Shown: in pieces, positions 16,579 through 25,158 of the stretch
Layout of the letters: the number at the start of each line of letters is the position of its first letter
Numbering within the stretch: the first letter of the stretch is position 1
Source: Limnohabitans sp. Rim8
GTDB taxonomy: Bacteria > Pseudomonadota > Gammaproteobacteria > Burkholderiales > Burkholderiaceae_C
Length of the DNA stretch: 64,000 bases
Assembly (NCBI RefSeq): GCF_945901735.1
Contig: NZ_CAMDLM010000006.1
Location: forward strand, 1-64,000
Reading direction: 5' to 3'
The notes under the pieces: generated by a model
What the model was told of the DNA's origin: nothing
Seen by the model: the letters and a program-made list of their open reading frames with translations, nothing else
The model's database searches: none
Program-made: the position numbers and the translations under genes

Positions 16579-18027
16579 TCAGTCTTTCTTATCGACTTTG
16601 CGTTCGGCCAGTGTGGTGCTGGCTTTGACGGGCTGGCCTTTGAGTTGCTTAAGGGCTTGGGCCAGTTGGAAGTCTTTGTCCGAACCGAATTCAGGCAGGC
16701 GACGTTCGGCAAGTGGTTTTTTGGCGTCTTCTTCCAGCTTTTTCATGGCCTCTTCACGGGCTTTTTCGCGGGCGGGGTTTTTGGCTTCTTCGGCTTCTTT
16801 GCCGTTCGACAGGTGTTTGCCCAAGTCGGCTTCGCGGGTGCGAAGGGCCGCAAAGACGTTGCCGGTTTCGGTCTCATCGAGCATCACGTCGGGCACGATG
16901 CCCTTGGCCTGAATGGCGCGGCCGTTGGGCGTGTAGTAGCGGGCCGTGGTGATTTTGAGGGCGGTGTCTGGGCCCAGTTGTCGCACGGTTTGCACCGAGC
17001 CTTTGCCAAAGGTCTGGCTGCCCATGAGGGTGGCGCGTTTGTAGTCTTGCAGGGCACCGGCCACGATTTCACTGGCCGAGGCCGAGCCTTCGTTGACCAG
17101 CACCACGAGGGGCACTTTTTTCAGGGCTCCGCCAGTGGCCAGAGTCATGCGGGTGATGGGGTCGTTGCTGTTGTTGCGACGCCAAAATTGGGGTGATGCC
17201 TTGTAGGTGAATTTGCTTTCGGCCAACTGGCCGTTGGTGGTGACTACCGTGACGTTGTCGGGAAGGAAGGCGGCGGACAGGGCCACTGCTGCATCCAGCA
17301 GGCCGCCCGGATCATTGCGCAAGTCCAGTACCAAGCCCTTGAGCTGGGGGTCTTGCTTGTACATCTCTTCGATCTTACGGGCGAAGTCTTCGACGGTGCG
17401 TTCCTGGAATTGGGAGACGCGGATCCAGCCGAAGCCGGGCTCGATCAGCTTGGATTTGACCGATTGGGTCTTGATTTCTTCGCGGATGATGGTGACCGGG
17501 AAGGTGCGGTTTTCGTCTTTTCGGAAAACCGTGAGCACCACTTTGGTTTTGGGCTCGCCACGCATGCGCTTGACCGCTTCGCTGAGCGACAGGCCTTTGA
17601 GCGGGGTGTCGTCTACTTTGGTGATCAGGTCGTTGGGTTTGAGGCCTGCACGGTCGGCGGGTGAGCCTTCGATGGGCGAGATGATCTTGACGACACCGTC
17701 TTCCTGGCTGATCTCGATGCCCACGCCGACAAAACGGCCCGACGTGCCTTCAGAAAATTCCTTGAAGGTCTTTTTGTCAAAGTATTGTGAGTGGGGGTCC
17801 AGGCTGGACACCATGCCAGAGATGGCTTCGGTGATGAGTTTCTTCTCGTCCACCGGCTCAACGTAGTCGCTCTTGACCATGCCAAATACGGCGGCCAACT
17901 GCTGCAGTTCTTCAAGGGGCAGGGGGGCCATGTTGCCGCGTGCCACGGTCTGCAACGACACGGTGGTGAGGGCGCCGGCCAAGGCGCCCACGCTGAGCCA
18001 ACCGGCGATCTTGAGTTTGTGTCCCAT
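16579..18027 (-). CDS. ctpA: S41 C-terminal processing protease (Ctp)
   Basis: This 482-residue periplasmic serine protease has an N-terminal signal anchor (residues 6-30), a PDZ domain at about 95-175 (GVGIEISQEDGVVKIISPIEGSPADRAG region), and an S41 catalytic domain with Ser in VNEGSASASEIVAGAL and Lys in FGKGSVQT. A charged Lys/Glu-rich tail follows. Ctp proteases trim the C-termini of periplasmic substrates and affect the cell wall. It lies downstream of gpmA on the same strand with a 99-bp gap that contains a hairpin. Confidence 0.93.
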   Translation of the reverse strand: MGHKLKIAGWLSVGALAGALTTVSLQTVARGNMAPLPLEELQQLAAVFGMVKSDYVEPVDEKKLITEAISGMVSSLDPHSQYFDKKTFKEFSEGTSGRFVGVGIEISQEDGVVKIISPIEGSPADRAGLKPNDLITKVDDTPLKGLSLSEAVKRMRGEPKTKVVLTVFRKDENRTFPVTIIREEIKTQSVKSKLIEPGFGWIRVSQFQERTVEDFARKIEEMYKQDPQLKGLVLDLRNDPGGLLDAAVALSAAFLPDNVTVVTTNGQLAESKFTYKASPQFWRRNNSNDPITRMTLATGGALKKVPLVVLVNEGSASASEIVAGALQDYKRATLMGSQTFGKGSVQTVRQLGPDTALKITTARYYTPNGRAIQAKGIVPDVMLDETETGNVFAALRTREADLGKHLSNGKEAEEAKNPAREKAREEAMKKLEEDAKKPLAERRLPEFGSDKDFQLAQALKQLKGQPVKASTTLAERKVDKKD

Positions 18028-18071
18028 TTTGCGAGTACGTGTTCAGTGAAGTTCAATCCAATATACACCCG

Positions 18072-18094
18072 CAAGCCCCGCGCCGTGGGGCTTG
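18072..18094 (-). other. Hairpin between gpmA and ctpA
   Basis: CAAGCCCC and GGGGCTTG form an 8-bp perfect stem with a 7-nt loop. No T-run follows on either strand, so it may be an mRNA processing or stability element or a weak terminator between the two minus-strand genes. Confidence 0.4.
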
Positions 18095-18126
18095 GTGTGT
18101 AATTTCCTGTAAAGGGCCTTGTGCGG

Positions 18127-18864
18127 TCAGGCTTTGCCCTGGCTGGCCACTGCAGCAGCGGCTTTGGCAGCGGCTTCGGCGTCGCCCAAGTAGTAGTGGC
18201 GAATGGGCTTGAGGCTGGCGTCCAGCTCGTACACCAAGGGGATGCCGTTGGGGATGTTCAAGTGCACGATGTCGCTCTCAGAGATGCCGTCCAGGTACTT
18301 GATCAGGGCGCGGATCGAGTTGCCGTGCGCGGTGATCAAGACACGCTTGCCCGTCCGGATGTTGGGGGCAATGCTGTCGTTCCAGGCGGGCAGCACGCGC
18401 GCCACGGTGTCTTTCAGGCATTCGGTCAGGGGCACCAGGGCCGGATCGGGGTAGCGGCGGTCACTGCGTTCACAGCGGGGGTCGTTGGCTTCCAGCGTGG
18501 GTGGGGGCGTGTCGTAGCTGCGACGCCAGATCAGCACTTGCTCGTCACCGTAATGTTGGGCCATGTCGGCCTTGTTCAGGCCTTGCAGTGCGCCGTAGTG
18601 GCGCTCGTTCAGGCGGAAGTCCTTGACCACCGGCAGCCAGGTGCGGTCCATTTCGTCCAGGGTGTACCAGAGGGTGTGGATAGCGCGTTTGAGCACCGAG
18701 GTGTAGCACAGGTCAAAGTCCCAGCCTTCGGCCTTGAGCAGTTGGCCGGCCGACATGGCCTGGCTCACGCCGGTGGGGGTCAGGTCCACATCGGTCCAGC
18801 CGGTGAAACGGTTTTCCAGGTTCCAGGTGGATTCGCCGTGGCGAATGAGGACAAGTTTGTACAT
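18127..18864 (-). CDS. gpmA: 2,3-bisphosphoglycerate-dependent phosphoglycerate mutase
   Basis: This 245-residue glycolytic enzyme interconverts 3- and 2-phosphoglycerate in the cytoplasm. The catalytic motif LIRHGEST has phospho-acceptor His9. The [16 protein letters not shown] block near 82-97 and the second His in [12 protein letters not shown] complete the active site. The C-terminus has a short Ala-rich tail. It is divergent from the yibN-grxC-secB operon. Confidence 0.96.
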   Translation of the reverse strand: MYKLVLIRHGESTWNLENRFTGWTDVDLTPTGVSQAMSAGQLLKAEGWDFDLCYTSVLKRAIHTLWYTLDEMDRTWLPVVKDFRLNERHYGALQGLNKADMAQHYGDEQVLIWRRSYDTPPPTLEANDPRCERSDRRYPDPALVPLTECLKDTVARVLPAWNDSIAPNIRTGKRVLITAHGNSIRALIKYLDGISESDIVHLNIPNGIPLVYELDASLKPIRHYYLGDAEAAAKAAAAVASQGKA

Positions 18865-18977
18865 AGAAAAGAGGCCTTGGAGGCGTTTTAAAACAGGGCT
18901 AAGCCCGGCATTTTAGAATTGCGACTTCTGCGTCCGCTGACAAAGCGGCGTTTTTCTGATGAATAAAGGTCTGTCCC

Positions 18978-19379
18978 GTGAATTTTTTGACTGATAACTG
19001 GATGTTGCTGGCCCTGGCTTTGGGGTCGGGCTTTGCCTTGTTGTTGCCTGTTTTGACCAAGGGCAGCGGTCTGGACCCGCAGACCATGGTGCAGCTGATG
19101 AACCGTGAGAAAGCCGTGGTGATTGATGTGTGCGAGCCCGACGAATTTGCACGGGGGCATGTCATCGGATCCAAAAACTTGCCTTTAGGTCAGCTCGAAG
19201 ACAAGCTGGGCCAAGTGGTCAAGAACAAGTCGGCCCAGGTGATCATGGTGTGCCAGGTGGGTGCGCGTTCGGCGCGTGCCGCTGCAACTGCACGCAAGCT
19301 GGGTTACGACAACGCCCAGTCGCTTTCAGGCGGTCTGCGCGCTTGGACTGCGGCCAGCATGCCAACTGAAAAAGCCTGA
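18978..19379 (+). CDS. yibN: Rhodanese-domain membrane-anchored protein (YibN-like)
   Basis: This 133-residue protein starts at GTG 18978. It has an N-terminal transmembrane helix (about 8-26) and a rhodanese domain with the active-site loop CQVGARS, nucleophile Cys92. The order yibN-grxC-secB-gpsA is a conserved proteobacterial operon, which supports the name. The role is probably sulfur transfer or redox handling at the membrane. A TAGAAT box at 18914-18919 could be its -10. Confidence 0.9.
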   Translation: MNFLTDNWMLLALALGSGFALLLPVLTKGSGLDPQTMVQLMNREKAVVIDVCEPDEFARGHVIGSKNLPLGQLEDKLGQVVKNKSAQVIMVCQVGARSARAAATARKLGYDNAQSLSGGLRAWTAASMPTEKA

Positions 19380-19406
19380 TTTCTCATTTGCCATTAAGGA
19401 ATTCTC

Positions 19407-19667
19407 ATGCAAGCCGTCAAGATGTACACCACCGCCGTTTGCCCTTATTGCGTTCGGGCCAAGCAGTTGCTCAAGTCCAAAGGGGTCGAGCAAATCGAAG
19501 AAATCCGCATCGACACCGATCCGGCCCAGCGCGATCACATGATGCAAATCACGGGTCGCCGCACCGTGCCTCAGATTTATGTGGGCGAGACCCATGTGGG
19601 CGGCTGTGATGACCTGATGGCCCTGGACGCCAAAGGCGGCCTGGTGCCTTTGCTGCAGGCGGCCTGA
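19407..19667 (+). CDS. grxC: Glutaredoxin 3
   Basis: This 86-residue thioredoxin-fold protein has the dithiol active site C12-P-Y-C15, the cis-proline motif TVPQIYV and the glutathione-contact motif GGCDDL. It reduces glutathione-mixed disulfides and can supply electrons to ribonucleotide reductase. It lies 27 bp after yibN, with an AAGGAA ribosome site. Confidence 0.95.
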   Translation: MQAVKMYTTAVCPYCVRAKQLLKSKGVEQIEEIRIDTDPAQRDHMMQITGRRTVPQIYVGETHVGGCDDLMALDAKGGLVPLLQAA

Positions 19668-19805
19668 ACTGCACCACCCGCTGTTCAGACTTTGCATGGC
19701 TCTGAACGAACGCTGGGGCGGCTGGGATGGCCGATAATGCGACTGTCTCCTCCCTCCACCTGTCCGGTTTTTCCGGCACTTTCATTTCATACCTAAGAGT
19801 TTCCC

Positions 19806-20285
19806 ATGACCGATACCGCTGTCACCCCCGCCACCGAAGCCCAAGCCCCCGTGTTCCAGATTCAGCGTGTTTACCTCAAAGAGGCTTCGCTGGAGCAACC
19901 CAATTCGCCGGGCATCTTGCTGGACCAGCAGCAGCCCAATGTGGACATCCAGTTGGGCGTGGAAGCCACACCCGTGGCCGAAGGCGTTTTTGAAGTTTGC
20001 GTGACCGCCACCGTGCACACCAAAATCGGCGACAAGACCGTGTTCTTGGTCGAGTGCAAGCAGGGCGGCATTTTTGAAATCCGCAACCTGCCCGACGACC
20101 AGATGGGCCCCGTCATGGGCATCGCTTGCCCTCAAATCGTGTATCCCTACCTGCGTGGCAACGTGGCCGACCTGATCACGCGTGCGGGCTTTCCGCCGGT
20201 GCACTTGGCTGAGATCAACTTCCAGGCCATGTACGAGCAGCAACAAGTCCAGCAAGCCGAGCAGGCCGCTGCGATCACGCAGTAA
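19806..20285 (+). CDS. secB: Protein-export chaperone SecB
   Basis: This 159-residue cytosolic tetrameric chaperone keeps preproteins unfolded and delivers them to SecA. Conserved blocks are [19 protein letters not shown] near 18-36, the VSV/V-type strand region with VECKQGGIF, and the [27 protein letters not shown] block. A 138-bp gap from grxC includes a GATAAT box (19733-19738), so secB may also have its own promoter. Confidence 0.96.
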   Translation: MTDTAVTPATEAQAPVFQIQRVYLKEASLEQPNSPGILLDQQQPNVDIQLGVEATPVAEGVFEVCVTATVHTKIGDKTVFLVECKQGGIFEIRNLPDDQMGPVMGIACPQIVYPYLRGNVADLITRAGFPPVHLAEINFQAMYEQQQVQQAEQAAAITQ

Positions 20286-20309
20286 GCCGGTCCAAGGGTC
20301 AGCCGGACC

Positions 20310-21311
20310 ATGCAGATCACCATCATGGGTGCCGGCGCTTGGGGCACCGCCATGGCGTTGGCGGCGGCGAGGCACCCGGGTGGGCATGCGGTCACCTTGC
20401 ACGCACGCGATGCCGTCCAGGCCAAAGCTTTGCGCAAGCAAAGGCAAAACGCCCGTTACCTGCCGGGCATATCCTTGCCCGACTCCCTTGAAATTTCATC
20501 GGCCCCTTTGGCGTCGTTGCTGACGTCTTCTTCTGACTGCGGATTGTGGGTCATTGCCACGCCCATGGCGGGTTTACGCGCTGTGCTGACGGCCATGTCG
20601 GAGGTGAGCGTACCTGTGGCCTGGCTTTGCAAGGGGCTGGAATCGGGCACCGGGTTGATGCCCCATGAGGTGCAGGCCGAGGTGGCCCCGAACTTAATGG
20701 CCGGTGTGTTGAGCGGCCCCAGTTTTGCCTTGGAGGTGGCGCTGCAGCAACCCACGGCTTTGGTCGCTGCCAGTGTCCATGCTTGTGTGCGCCATGCCTT
20801 GGTGCAGGCTTTCCATGGCCCGTCTTTGCGTGTGTATGCCAACAACGACATCGTGGGGGTGGAAGTGGGCGGGGCCGTGAAGAACGTGCTGGCCATCGCC
20901 ACGGGCTTGTGCGATGGCCTGGGTCTGGGCCTGAATGCGCGCGCTGCCCTGATTACTCGGGGTCTGGCCGAGATGACGCGCCTGGGTCTGGCGCTGAGGG
21001 CTCAGGGCGACACCTTCATGGGATTGTCCGGCCTGGGCGACCTGGTGTTGACGGCTACGGGGGACCTGAGCCGCAACCGCAAAGTGGGTTTGCTGCTGGC
21101 CCAAGGCCAGTCGCTCGATCAGGCGGTGACTTCACTGGGCCATGTGGCTGAGGGGGTTTACAGCGCCCGCACCGTCTTGCAACGTGCCCGCGCCTTGGGC
21201 GTGGACATGCCGATCACCGAGGCGGTGGTGGCTTTGCTGGACGCTCGCCTGAGCGCCCGTGAGGCGGTGCTGGCCCTGATGGGGCGCGACCCCAAGGGCG
21301 AATTCGCCTGA
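20310..21311 (+). CDS. gpsA: NAD(P)H-dependent glycerol-3-phosphate dehydrogenase
   Basis: This 333-residue enzyme reduces dihydroxyacetone phosphate to sn-glycerol-3-phosphate for phospholipid synthesis. It has the N-terminal Rossmann motif [14 protein letters not shown] (3-16), [12 protein letters not shown] near 134, the catalytic region [16 protein letters not shown] with the family Lys, and [14 protein letters not shown] near 236. It lies 24 bp after secB, as in many Proteobacteria. Confidence 0.95.
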   Translation: MQITIMGAGAWGTAMALAAARHPGGHAVTLHARDAVQAKALRKQRQNARYLPGISLPDSLEISSAPLASLLTSSSDCGLWVIATPMAGLRAVLTAMSEVSVPVAWLCKGLESGTGLMPHEVQAEVAPNLMAGVLSGPSFALEVALQQPTALVAASVHACVRHALVQAFHGPSLRVYANNDIVGVEVGGAVKNVLAIATGLCDGLGLGLNARAALITRGLAEMTRLGLALRAQGDTFMGLSGLGDLVLTATGDLSRNRKVGLLLAQGQSLDQAVTSLGHVAEGVYSARTVLQRARALGVDMPITEAVVALLDARLSAREAVLALMGRDPKGEFA

Positions 21312-21317
21312 TTTGCC

Positions 21318-22505
21318 ATGAACAAGACCGCACGCCAAGGCCCGTTGACATCGGCCTCTGTCTTTCAAAAACCCACCGCGCTGCAGCGGGGGATGCGTTT
21401 GATCGATGGTTTTGACGGGCCTTTGGCCTTCGCCGTTTTTCTGCTGGCCTGTCTGGGCATGTTGGTCATGTATTCCTCAGGTTATGACCACGGCACCCGC
21501 TTTGTTGACCATGGCCGCAACATGCTGATTGCGGGCGTCATCATGTTTGTGGTGGCGCAAATTCCGCCTTCGAAATTGATGGATTGGGCCGTTCCGGTGT
21601 ACATCGTGGGCGTGATTTTGCTGGTGGCGGTGGCCCTTTTTGGCATCACCAAAAAAGGGTCCACGCGCTGGCTCAAGCTGGGGGTGGTGATCCAGCCCAG
21701 CGAGATTTTGAAAATTGCTTTGCCACTGATGTTGGCCGCCTGGTTTCAAAAACGCGAGGGGCAGTTGCGGCCGTTTGACTTCGCGGTGGCCTTGCTGATT
21801 TTGGGCATTCCCGTGGGCCTGATCATGAGGCAACCCGACCTGGGGACCTCCTTGCTGGTGCTGGCGGCGGGGCTGGCTGTGATTTTCTTTGCCGGGCTCA
21901 GTTGGCGCTGGATTTTGCCGCCCGTTGGTTTGGGGTTGGTGGGCATCGTGGTGCTGGTGATCATGGAGCCCAGCCTGTGCCAGCCCGATGTGGATTGGCA
22001 TGTGCTGCGCGAGTACCAGCGCCAAAGGGTGTGCACCTTGCTGGACCCGGGACGTGACCCGCTGGGCAAGGGGTTTCACATCATCCAGGGCATGATCGCC
22101 ATTGGCTCGGGCGGCTTTTGGGGCAAGGGCTTCATGCAGGGCACACAAACCCACCTGGAGTTCATTCCAGAGCGCACCACCGACTTTATCTTTGCGGCCT
22201 TGGGTGAAGAGTTCGGCCTGCTCGGGGGCTTGCTTTTGCTGGCCAGTTTGTTCTTCCTGATTTACCGGGCTTTGGTCATTGCCATGCAAGCGCCCACCTT
22301 GTTCAGCCGCTTGTTGGCGGGCAGCATGGCCATGATTTTCTTCACCTATGCCTTTGTCAATGTCGGCATGGTCAGCGGCATCTTGCCGGTGGTGGGCGTG
22401 CCCTTGCCTTTCATCAGTTATGGCGGAACGGCCATGGTGACCTTGGGGCTGGCTTTGGGAATTTTGATGTCGATTGCGAAATCCAAACAACTGGTGCAAA
22501 CATGA
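21318..22505 (+). CDS. rodA: Peptidoglycan glycosyltransferase RodA (SEDS family)
   Basis: This 395-residue polytopic membrane protein polymerises lipid II during cell elongation. SEDS signatures are the KKGSTRWLKLGVVIQPSE block near 111-128, the PDLGTSLLVLAAG region, HLEFIPERTTDFIFAALGEE near 278 and GVPLPFISYGGTAMVTLG near the C-terminus. The PBP2 partner gene (mrdA) and mreBCD are not adjacent; the gene has joined the secB-gpsA operon instead. FtsW is the alternative, but the sequence blocks favour RodA. Confidence 0.88.
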   Translation: MNKTARQGPLTSASVFQKPTALQRGMRLIDGFDGPLAFAVFLLACLGMLVMYSSGYDHGTRFVDHGRNMLIAGVIMFVVAQIPPSKLMDWAVPVYIVGVILLVAVALFGITKKGSTRWLKLGVVIQPSEILKIALPLMLAAWFQKREGQLRPFDFAVALLILGIPVGLIMRQPDLGTSLLVLAAGLAVIFFAGLSWRWILPPVGLGLVGIVVLVIMEPSLCQPDVDWHVLREYQRQRVCTLLDPGRDPLGKGFHIIQGMIAIGSGGFWGKGFMQGTQTHLEFIPERTTDFIFAALGEEFGLLGGLLLLASLFFLIYRALVIAMQAPTLFSRLLAGSMAMIFFTYAFVNVGMVSGILPVVGVPLPFISYGGTAMVTLGLALGILMSIAKSKQLVQT

Positions 22506-23389
22506 CGAATCTGATGCAGGTCGCGGTGGTGGGTGCGGGCAACATGGGCGGTGGCATGCTGGCCCGTTTGCGTGGTTTGGGCTGGTCGGTGGCGGTCCAC
22601 GACATTCACCCACAGGTTCAGTTGCAGGCGGTGGCCTTGGGGGCGGTCGCTTGTGGCTCTGCCATGGAGGCCGCCCGCCTGCTGGCGCCCGACGGCGTGT
22701 TGATGGTGGTCGTGGTGGATGCTGCGCAAACCGAGGCGGTGCTTTGGGGCGAGGGGGGCGCTGGTCCGGTGCTCAAGCCGGGTCAGTCGGTGATGCTGTG
22801 TCCAACCTTGGGGCCAGCCACGGTGCAAAGCCAGGCTGAGCGTTTGGCGCCCATGGGCGTTGGCTTCATCGATGCCCCCATGTCCGGGGGGCCTGTGCGG
22901 GCCCAACAGGGCACCATGAGTTTGATGGTGGCTTGCTCCGATGCGGTGTGGCAGCGCAGCCAGAAGCTGTTGACCGCCTTGAGCCAGCAAGTTTTTCGCG
23001 TCGGAACCCGCGCAGGGGACGGCGCCCGCACCAAGCTGGTCAACAATTTGCTGGCTGCGGTGAATCTTGCGGGCGCTGCTGAAGCCATGGCCTTGGCTGA
23101 GCGGCTGGGGCTAGACCCTGCAGCCACGCTGTCGGTCATTGAAGCGTCCAGTGGTCAAAGCTGGATTGGCTCGGACAGGATGCGCCGGGCTTTGGCAGGG
23201 GACTTCGAGCCCCGTGCCCACGTCACTTTGCTGGCCAAAGACACGGGCTTGGCCGTGCAGGCCGCTGACGATGCGGCCTTTGATCCCCCTTTAGGTCGTT
23301 TGGCGAGGGACTTGTTTGCACAAGCCCTGGGGCAGGGTTGGGCCGATCTGGACGATGCCGTCTTGCTCAAAGTCATGCGCCAGTGCTGA
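22502..23389 (+). CDS. 3-hydroxyisobutyrate dehydrogenase-family oxidoreductase
   Basis: This 295-residue beta-hydroxyacid dehydrogenase has the Rossmann motif VAVVGAGNMGGGML (7-20), the substrate-binding block FIDAPMSGGPVRAQQGTM near 121-138 and the catalytic Lys region GDGARTKLVNNLLAAVNLAGAAEA near 179. It reversibly oxidises a short 3-hydroxy acid with NAD(P); the substrate could be tartronate semialdehyde, 3-hydroxyisobutyrate or similar. The start overlaps the rodA stop (ATGA), so it is translationally coupled to rodA, an unrelated function. Confidence 0.85.
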   Translation: MTNLMQVAVVGAGNMGGGMLARLRGLGWSVAVHDIHPQVQLQAVALGAVACGSAMEAARLLAPDGVLMVVVVDAAQTEAVLWGEGGAGPVLKPGQSVMLCPTLGPATVQSQAERLAPMGVGFIDAPMSGGPVRAQQGTMSLMVACSDAVWQRSQKLLTALSQQVFRVGTRAGDGARTKLVNNLLAAVNLAGAAEAMALAERLGLDPAATLSVIEASSGQSWIGSDRMRRALAGDFEPRAHVTLLAKDTGLAVQAADDAAFDPPLGRLARDLFAQALGQGWADLDDAVLLKVMRQC

Positions 23390-23464
23390 AGCCGCGGCTT
23401 GCCGCGGACATTGGGGGCTGTCCGGTGTGGGCAAGGGTCTTGATCCGTGCCTACAATGGACAAC

Positions 23465-24925
23465 ATGATTTCACGCGAACCCACCATTGAACGCTTGGCC
23501 ACGGCCAAGTCCCTGTTGCTTGACCCGTTTGGTCTTGACGAAACCCATCTGACTCAAGCCCTGAACGCCATCAAGGCTCACGCGGTCGATGACGCTGATC
23601 TGTACTTCCAGTACACCCGCTCCGAAGGCTGGAGCCTGGAAGAGGGCATCGTCAAGACCGGCAGCTTCAGCATCGACCAAGGCGTGGGTGTGCGGGCCGT
23701 GTCGGGCGAAAAAACCGCCTTTGCCTACTCCGATGACATTTCCGAAACCTCTTTGATGGACGCGGCCATGACGGTTCGCTCCATTGCGTCTGCTGCGCAA
23801 AACAAGCGCATCAAGGTGCCAGCGCGCAAGATTTCGGCCAGCCGTTCGCTCTACCCCGCGCTGGACCCGATGTCCACGCTGGACAGTACGGCCAAAGTGA
23901 ACTTGCTGGGCCATGTGGAAAAAATTGCCCGTGCCAAAGACCCCCGTGTGGTGCAAGTCATGGCGGGACTGGCCACCGAATACGACGTGGTCATTGTGGC
24001 CCGCGCCGATGGCACGCTGGCGGCCGATGTGCGCCCTTTGATACGTTTGTCCGTGACGGTGATCGCCGAGCAAAACGGCCGCCGCGAAGTGGGCAGCGCT
24101 GGCGGCGGTGGTCGCTTTGGCCTGGCTTATTTTGACGACGCCATGATCGAAAGCTATGTGCAAGAAGCCGTGTCGGCCGCGCTCATCAACCTCGAAGCTC
24201 GCCCCGCGCCCGCAGGCGAGATGACCGTGGTGTTGGGCAATGGCTGGCCCGGCGTGCTGCTGCACGAAGCCGTGGGCCACGGGCTGGAGGGCGACTTCAA
24301 CAGAAAGGGATCGAGCGCTTTCAGCGGCCGCATTGGCCAGCGTGTGGCGGCCAAGGGCGTCACCGTGCTGGATGACGGCACCATGGCCGACCGCCGGGGC
24401 TCGCTGAACGTGGACGACGAAGGCCACGCCAGCCAAAAGAATGTGCTGATCGAAGACGGCATCTTGCGCGGCTACATCCAGGACTCGATGAACGCCCGCC
24501 TGATGGGCGTCAAGCCCACGGGCAATGGCCGCCGCGAAAGCTACGCCCATGTGCCCATGCCGCGCATGACCAACACCTACATGCTGGGCGGCGACAAGAG
24601 CGCCGAGGAAATCGTGGCCAGCATCAAAAAGGGCTTGTACGCCACCAACTTTGCGGGCGGCCAGGTGGACATCACCAGCGGCAAGTTCGTGTTCTCGGCC
24701 AGCCAGGCTTACTGGGTGGAAAACGGCAAGATCCAATACCCCGTCAAAGGTGCGACCTTGATCGGCAGCGGCCCCGAATCGCTCAAGAAGATCAGCATGA
24801 TCGGCAACGACATGAAGCTCGACTCGGGCGTGGGCACCTGCGGCAAAGAAGGCCAGAGCGTGCCGGTGGGTGTCGGTCAGCCGACCTTGCGCATCGACGG
24901 CCTGACGGTGGGCGGGACCGCGTGA
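23465..24925 (+). CDS. tldD: Metalloprotease TldD
   Basis: This 486-residue protein is the TldD subunit of the TldD/TldE zinc protease, which degrades or matures small peptides and was first linked to DNA gyrase inhibitors. The zinc motif HEAVGH is at 267-272, in LLHEAVGHGLEGDFNRKGSS. IDQGVGVRAVSGEKTAFAY near 70 is also family-typical. TldE is not in the window. I chose ATG 23465 because the -10-like box TACAAT (23452-23457) ends 7 nt before it, which implies a leaderless transcript; ATG 23456 and GTG 23447 are in-frame alternatives lying inside that promoter. Confidence 0.92.
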   Translation: MISREPTIERLATAKSLLLDPFGLDETHLTQALNAIKAHAVDDADLYFQYTRSEGWSLEEGIVKTGSFSIDQGVGVRAVSGEKTAFAYSDDISETSLMDAAMTVRSIASAAQNKRIKVPARKISASRSLYPALDPMSTLDSTAKVNLLGHVEKIARAKDPRVVQVMAGLATEYDVVIVARADGTLAADVRPLIRLSVTVIAEQNGRREVGSAGGGGRFGLAYFDDAMIESYVQEAVSAALINLEARPAPAGEMTVVLGNGWPGVLLHEAVGHGLEGDFNRKGSSAFSGRIGQRVAAKGVTVLDDGTMADRRGSLNVDDEGHASQKNVLIEDGILRGYIQDSMNARLMGVKPTGNGRRESYAHVPMPRMTNTYMLGGDKSAEEIVASIKKGLYATNFAGGQVDITSGKFVFSASQAYWVENGKIQYPVKGATLIGSGPESLKKISMIGNDMKLDSGVGTCGKEGQSVPVGVGQPTLRIDGLTVGGTA

Positions 24926-24995
24926 GCCGTGCCCAAGGGTTTGCCCTTGGCGGGCCTGTCAGAAACTGTCATTCACCTGTGATACATTGAACCCC

Positions 24996-25073
24996 ATGTC
25001 TTCGCGCTCCGCTTTTTTTTACTTTTTTTATTTTTGGTTCTCAGTCCCCGGCGGACGAGAGGCGAGCGCATAA
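24996..25073 (+). CDS. Aromatic-amino-acid attenuator leader peptide
   Basis: This 25-codon reading frame encodes a peptide with nine consecutive aromatic codons, FFYFFYFWF, at residues 7-15 (25014-25040), and ends at TAA 25071. A run of Phe, Tyr and Trp codons is the mark of a ribosome-stalling leader peptide. It lies 85 bp before the DAHP synthase gene and just before a terminator that can be unfolded by an upstream segment. There is no ribosome site, but TACATT (24983-24988) ends 7 nt before the ATG, so the transcript may be leaderless. Confidence 0.88.
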   Translation: MSSRSAFFYFFYFWFSVPGGREASA

Positions 25074-25129
25074 GCACCCGAACATCTCGATACACACCGC
25101 CGGAGCCCCAAAGCCCGGCGGTTTTTTTT
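25048..25129 (+). terminator. Transcription attenuator of the DAHP synthase gene
   Basis: Segment 25097-25103 (CCGCCGG) pairs with 25115-25121 (CCGGCGG), and eight T residues follow (25122-25129), giving an intrinsic terminator. An identical CCGGCGG at 25048-25054, inside the end of the leader peptide frame, can instead pair with 25097-25103 and so prevent the terminator. A ribosome stalled in the aromatic codon run leaves 25048-25054 free (antitermination). A ribosome reaching the stop at 25071 covers it (termination). This is classical amino-acid attenuation, inferred directly from the sequence. Confidence 0.85.
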
Positions 25130-25158
25130 CACCTGTTTTTTCAATTGAGGAGTCCACG

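Noticed and set aside
18934..18955. Hairpin CCGCT-GACAA-AGCGG followed by CGTTTTT before yibN
   Set aside because: The 5-bp stem is too weak to support a terminator or attenuator, and no leader frame accompanies it.
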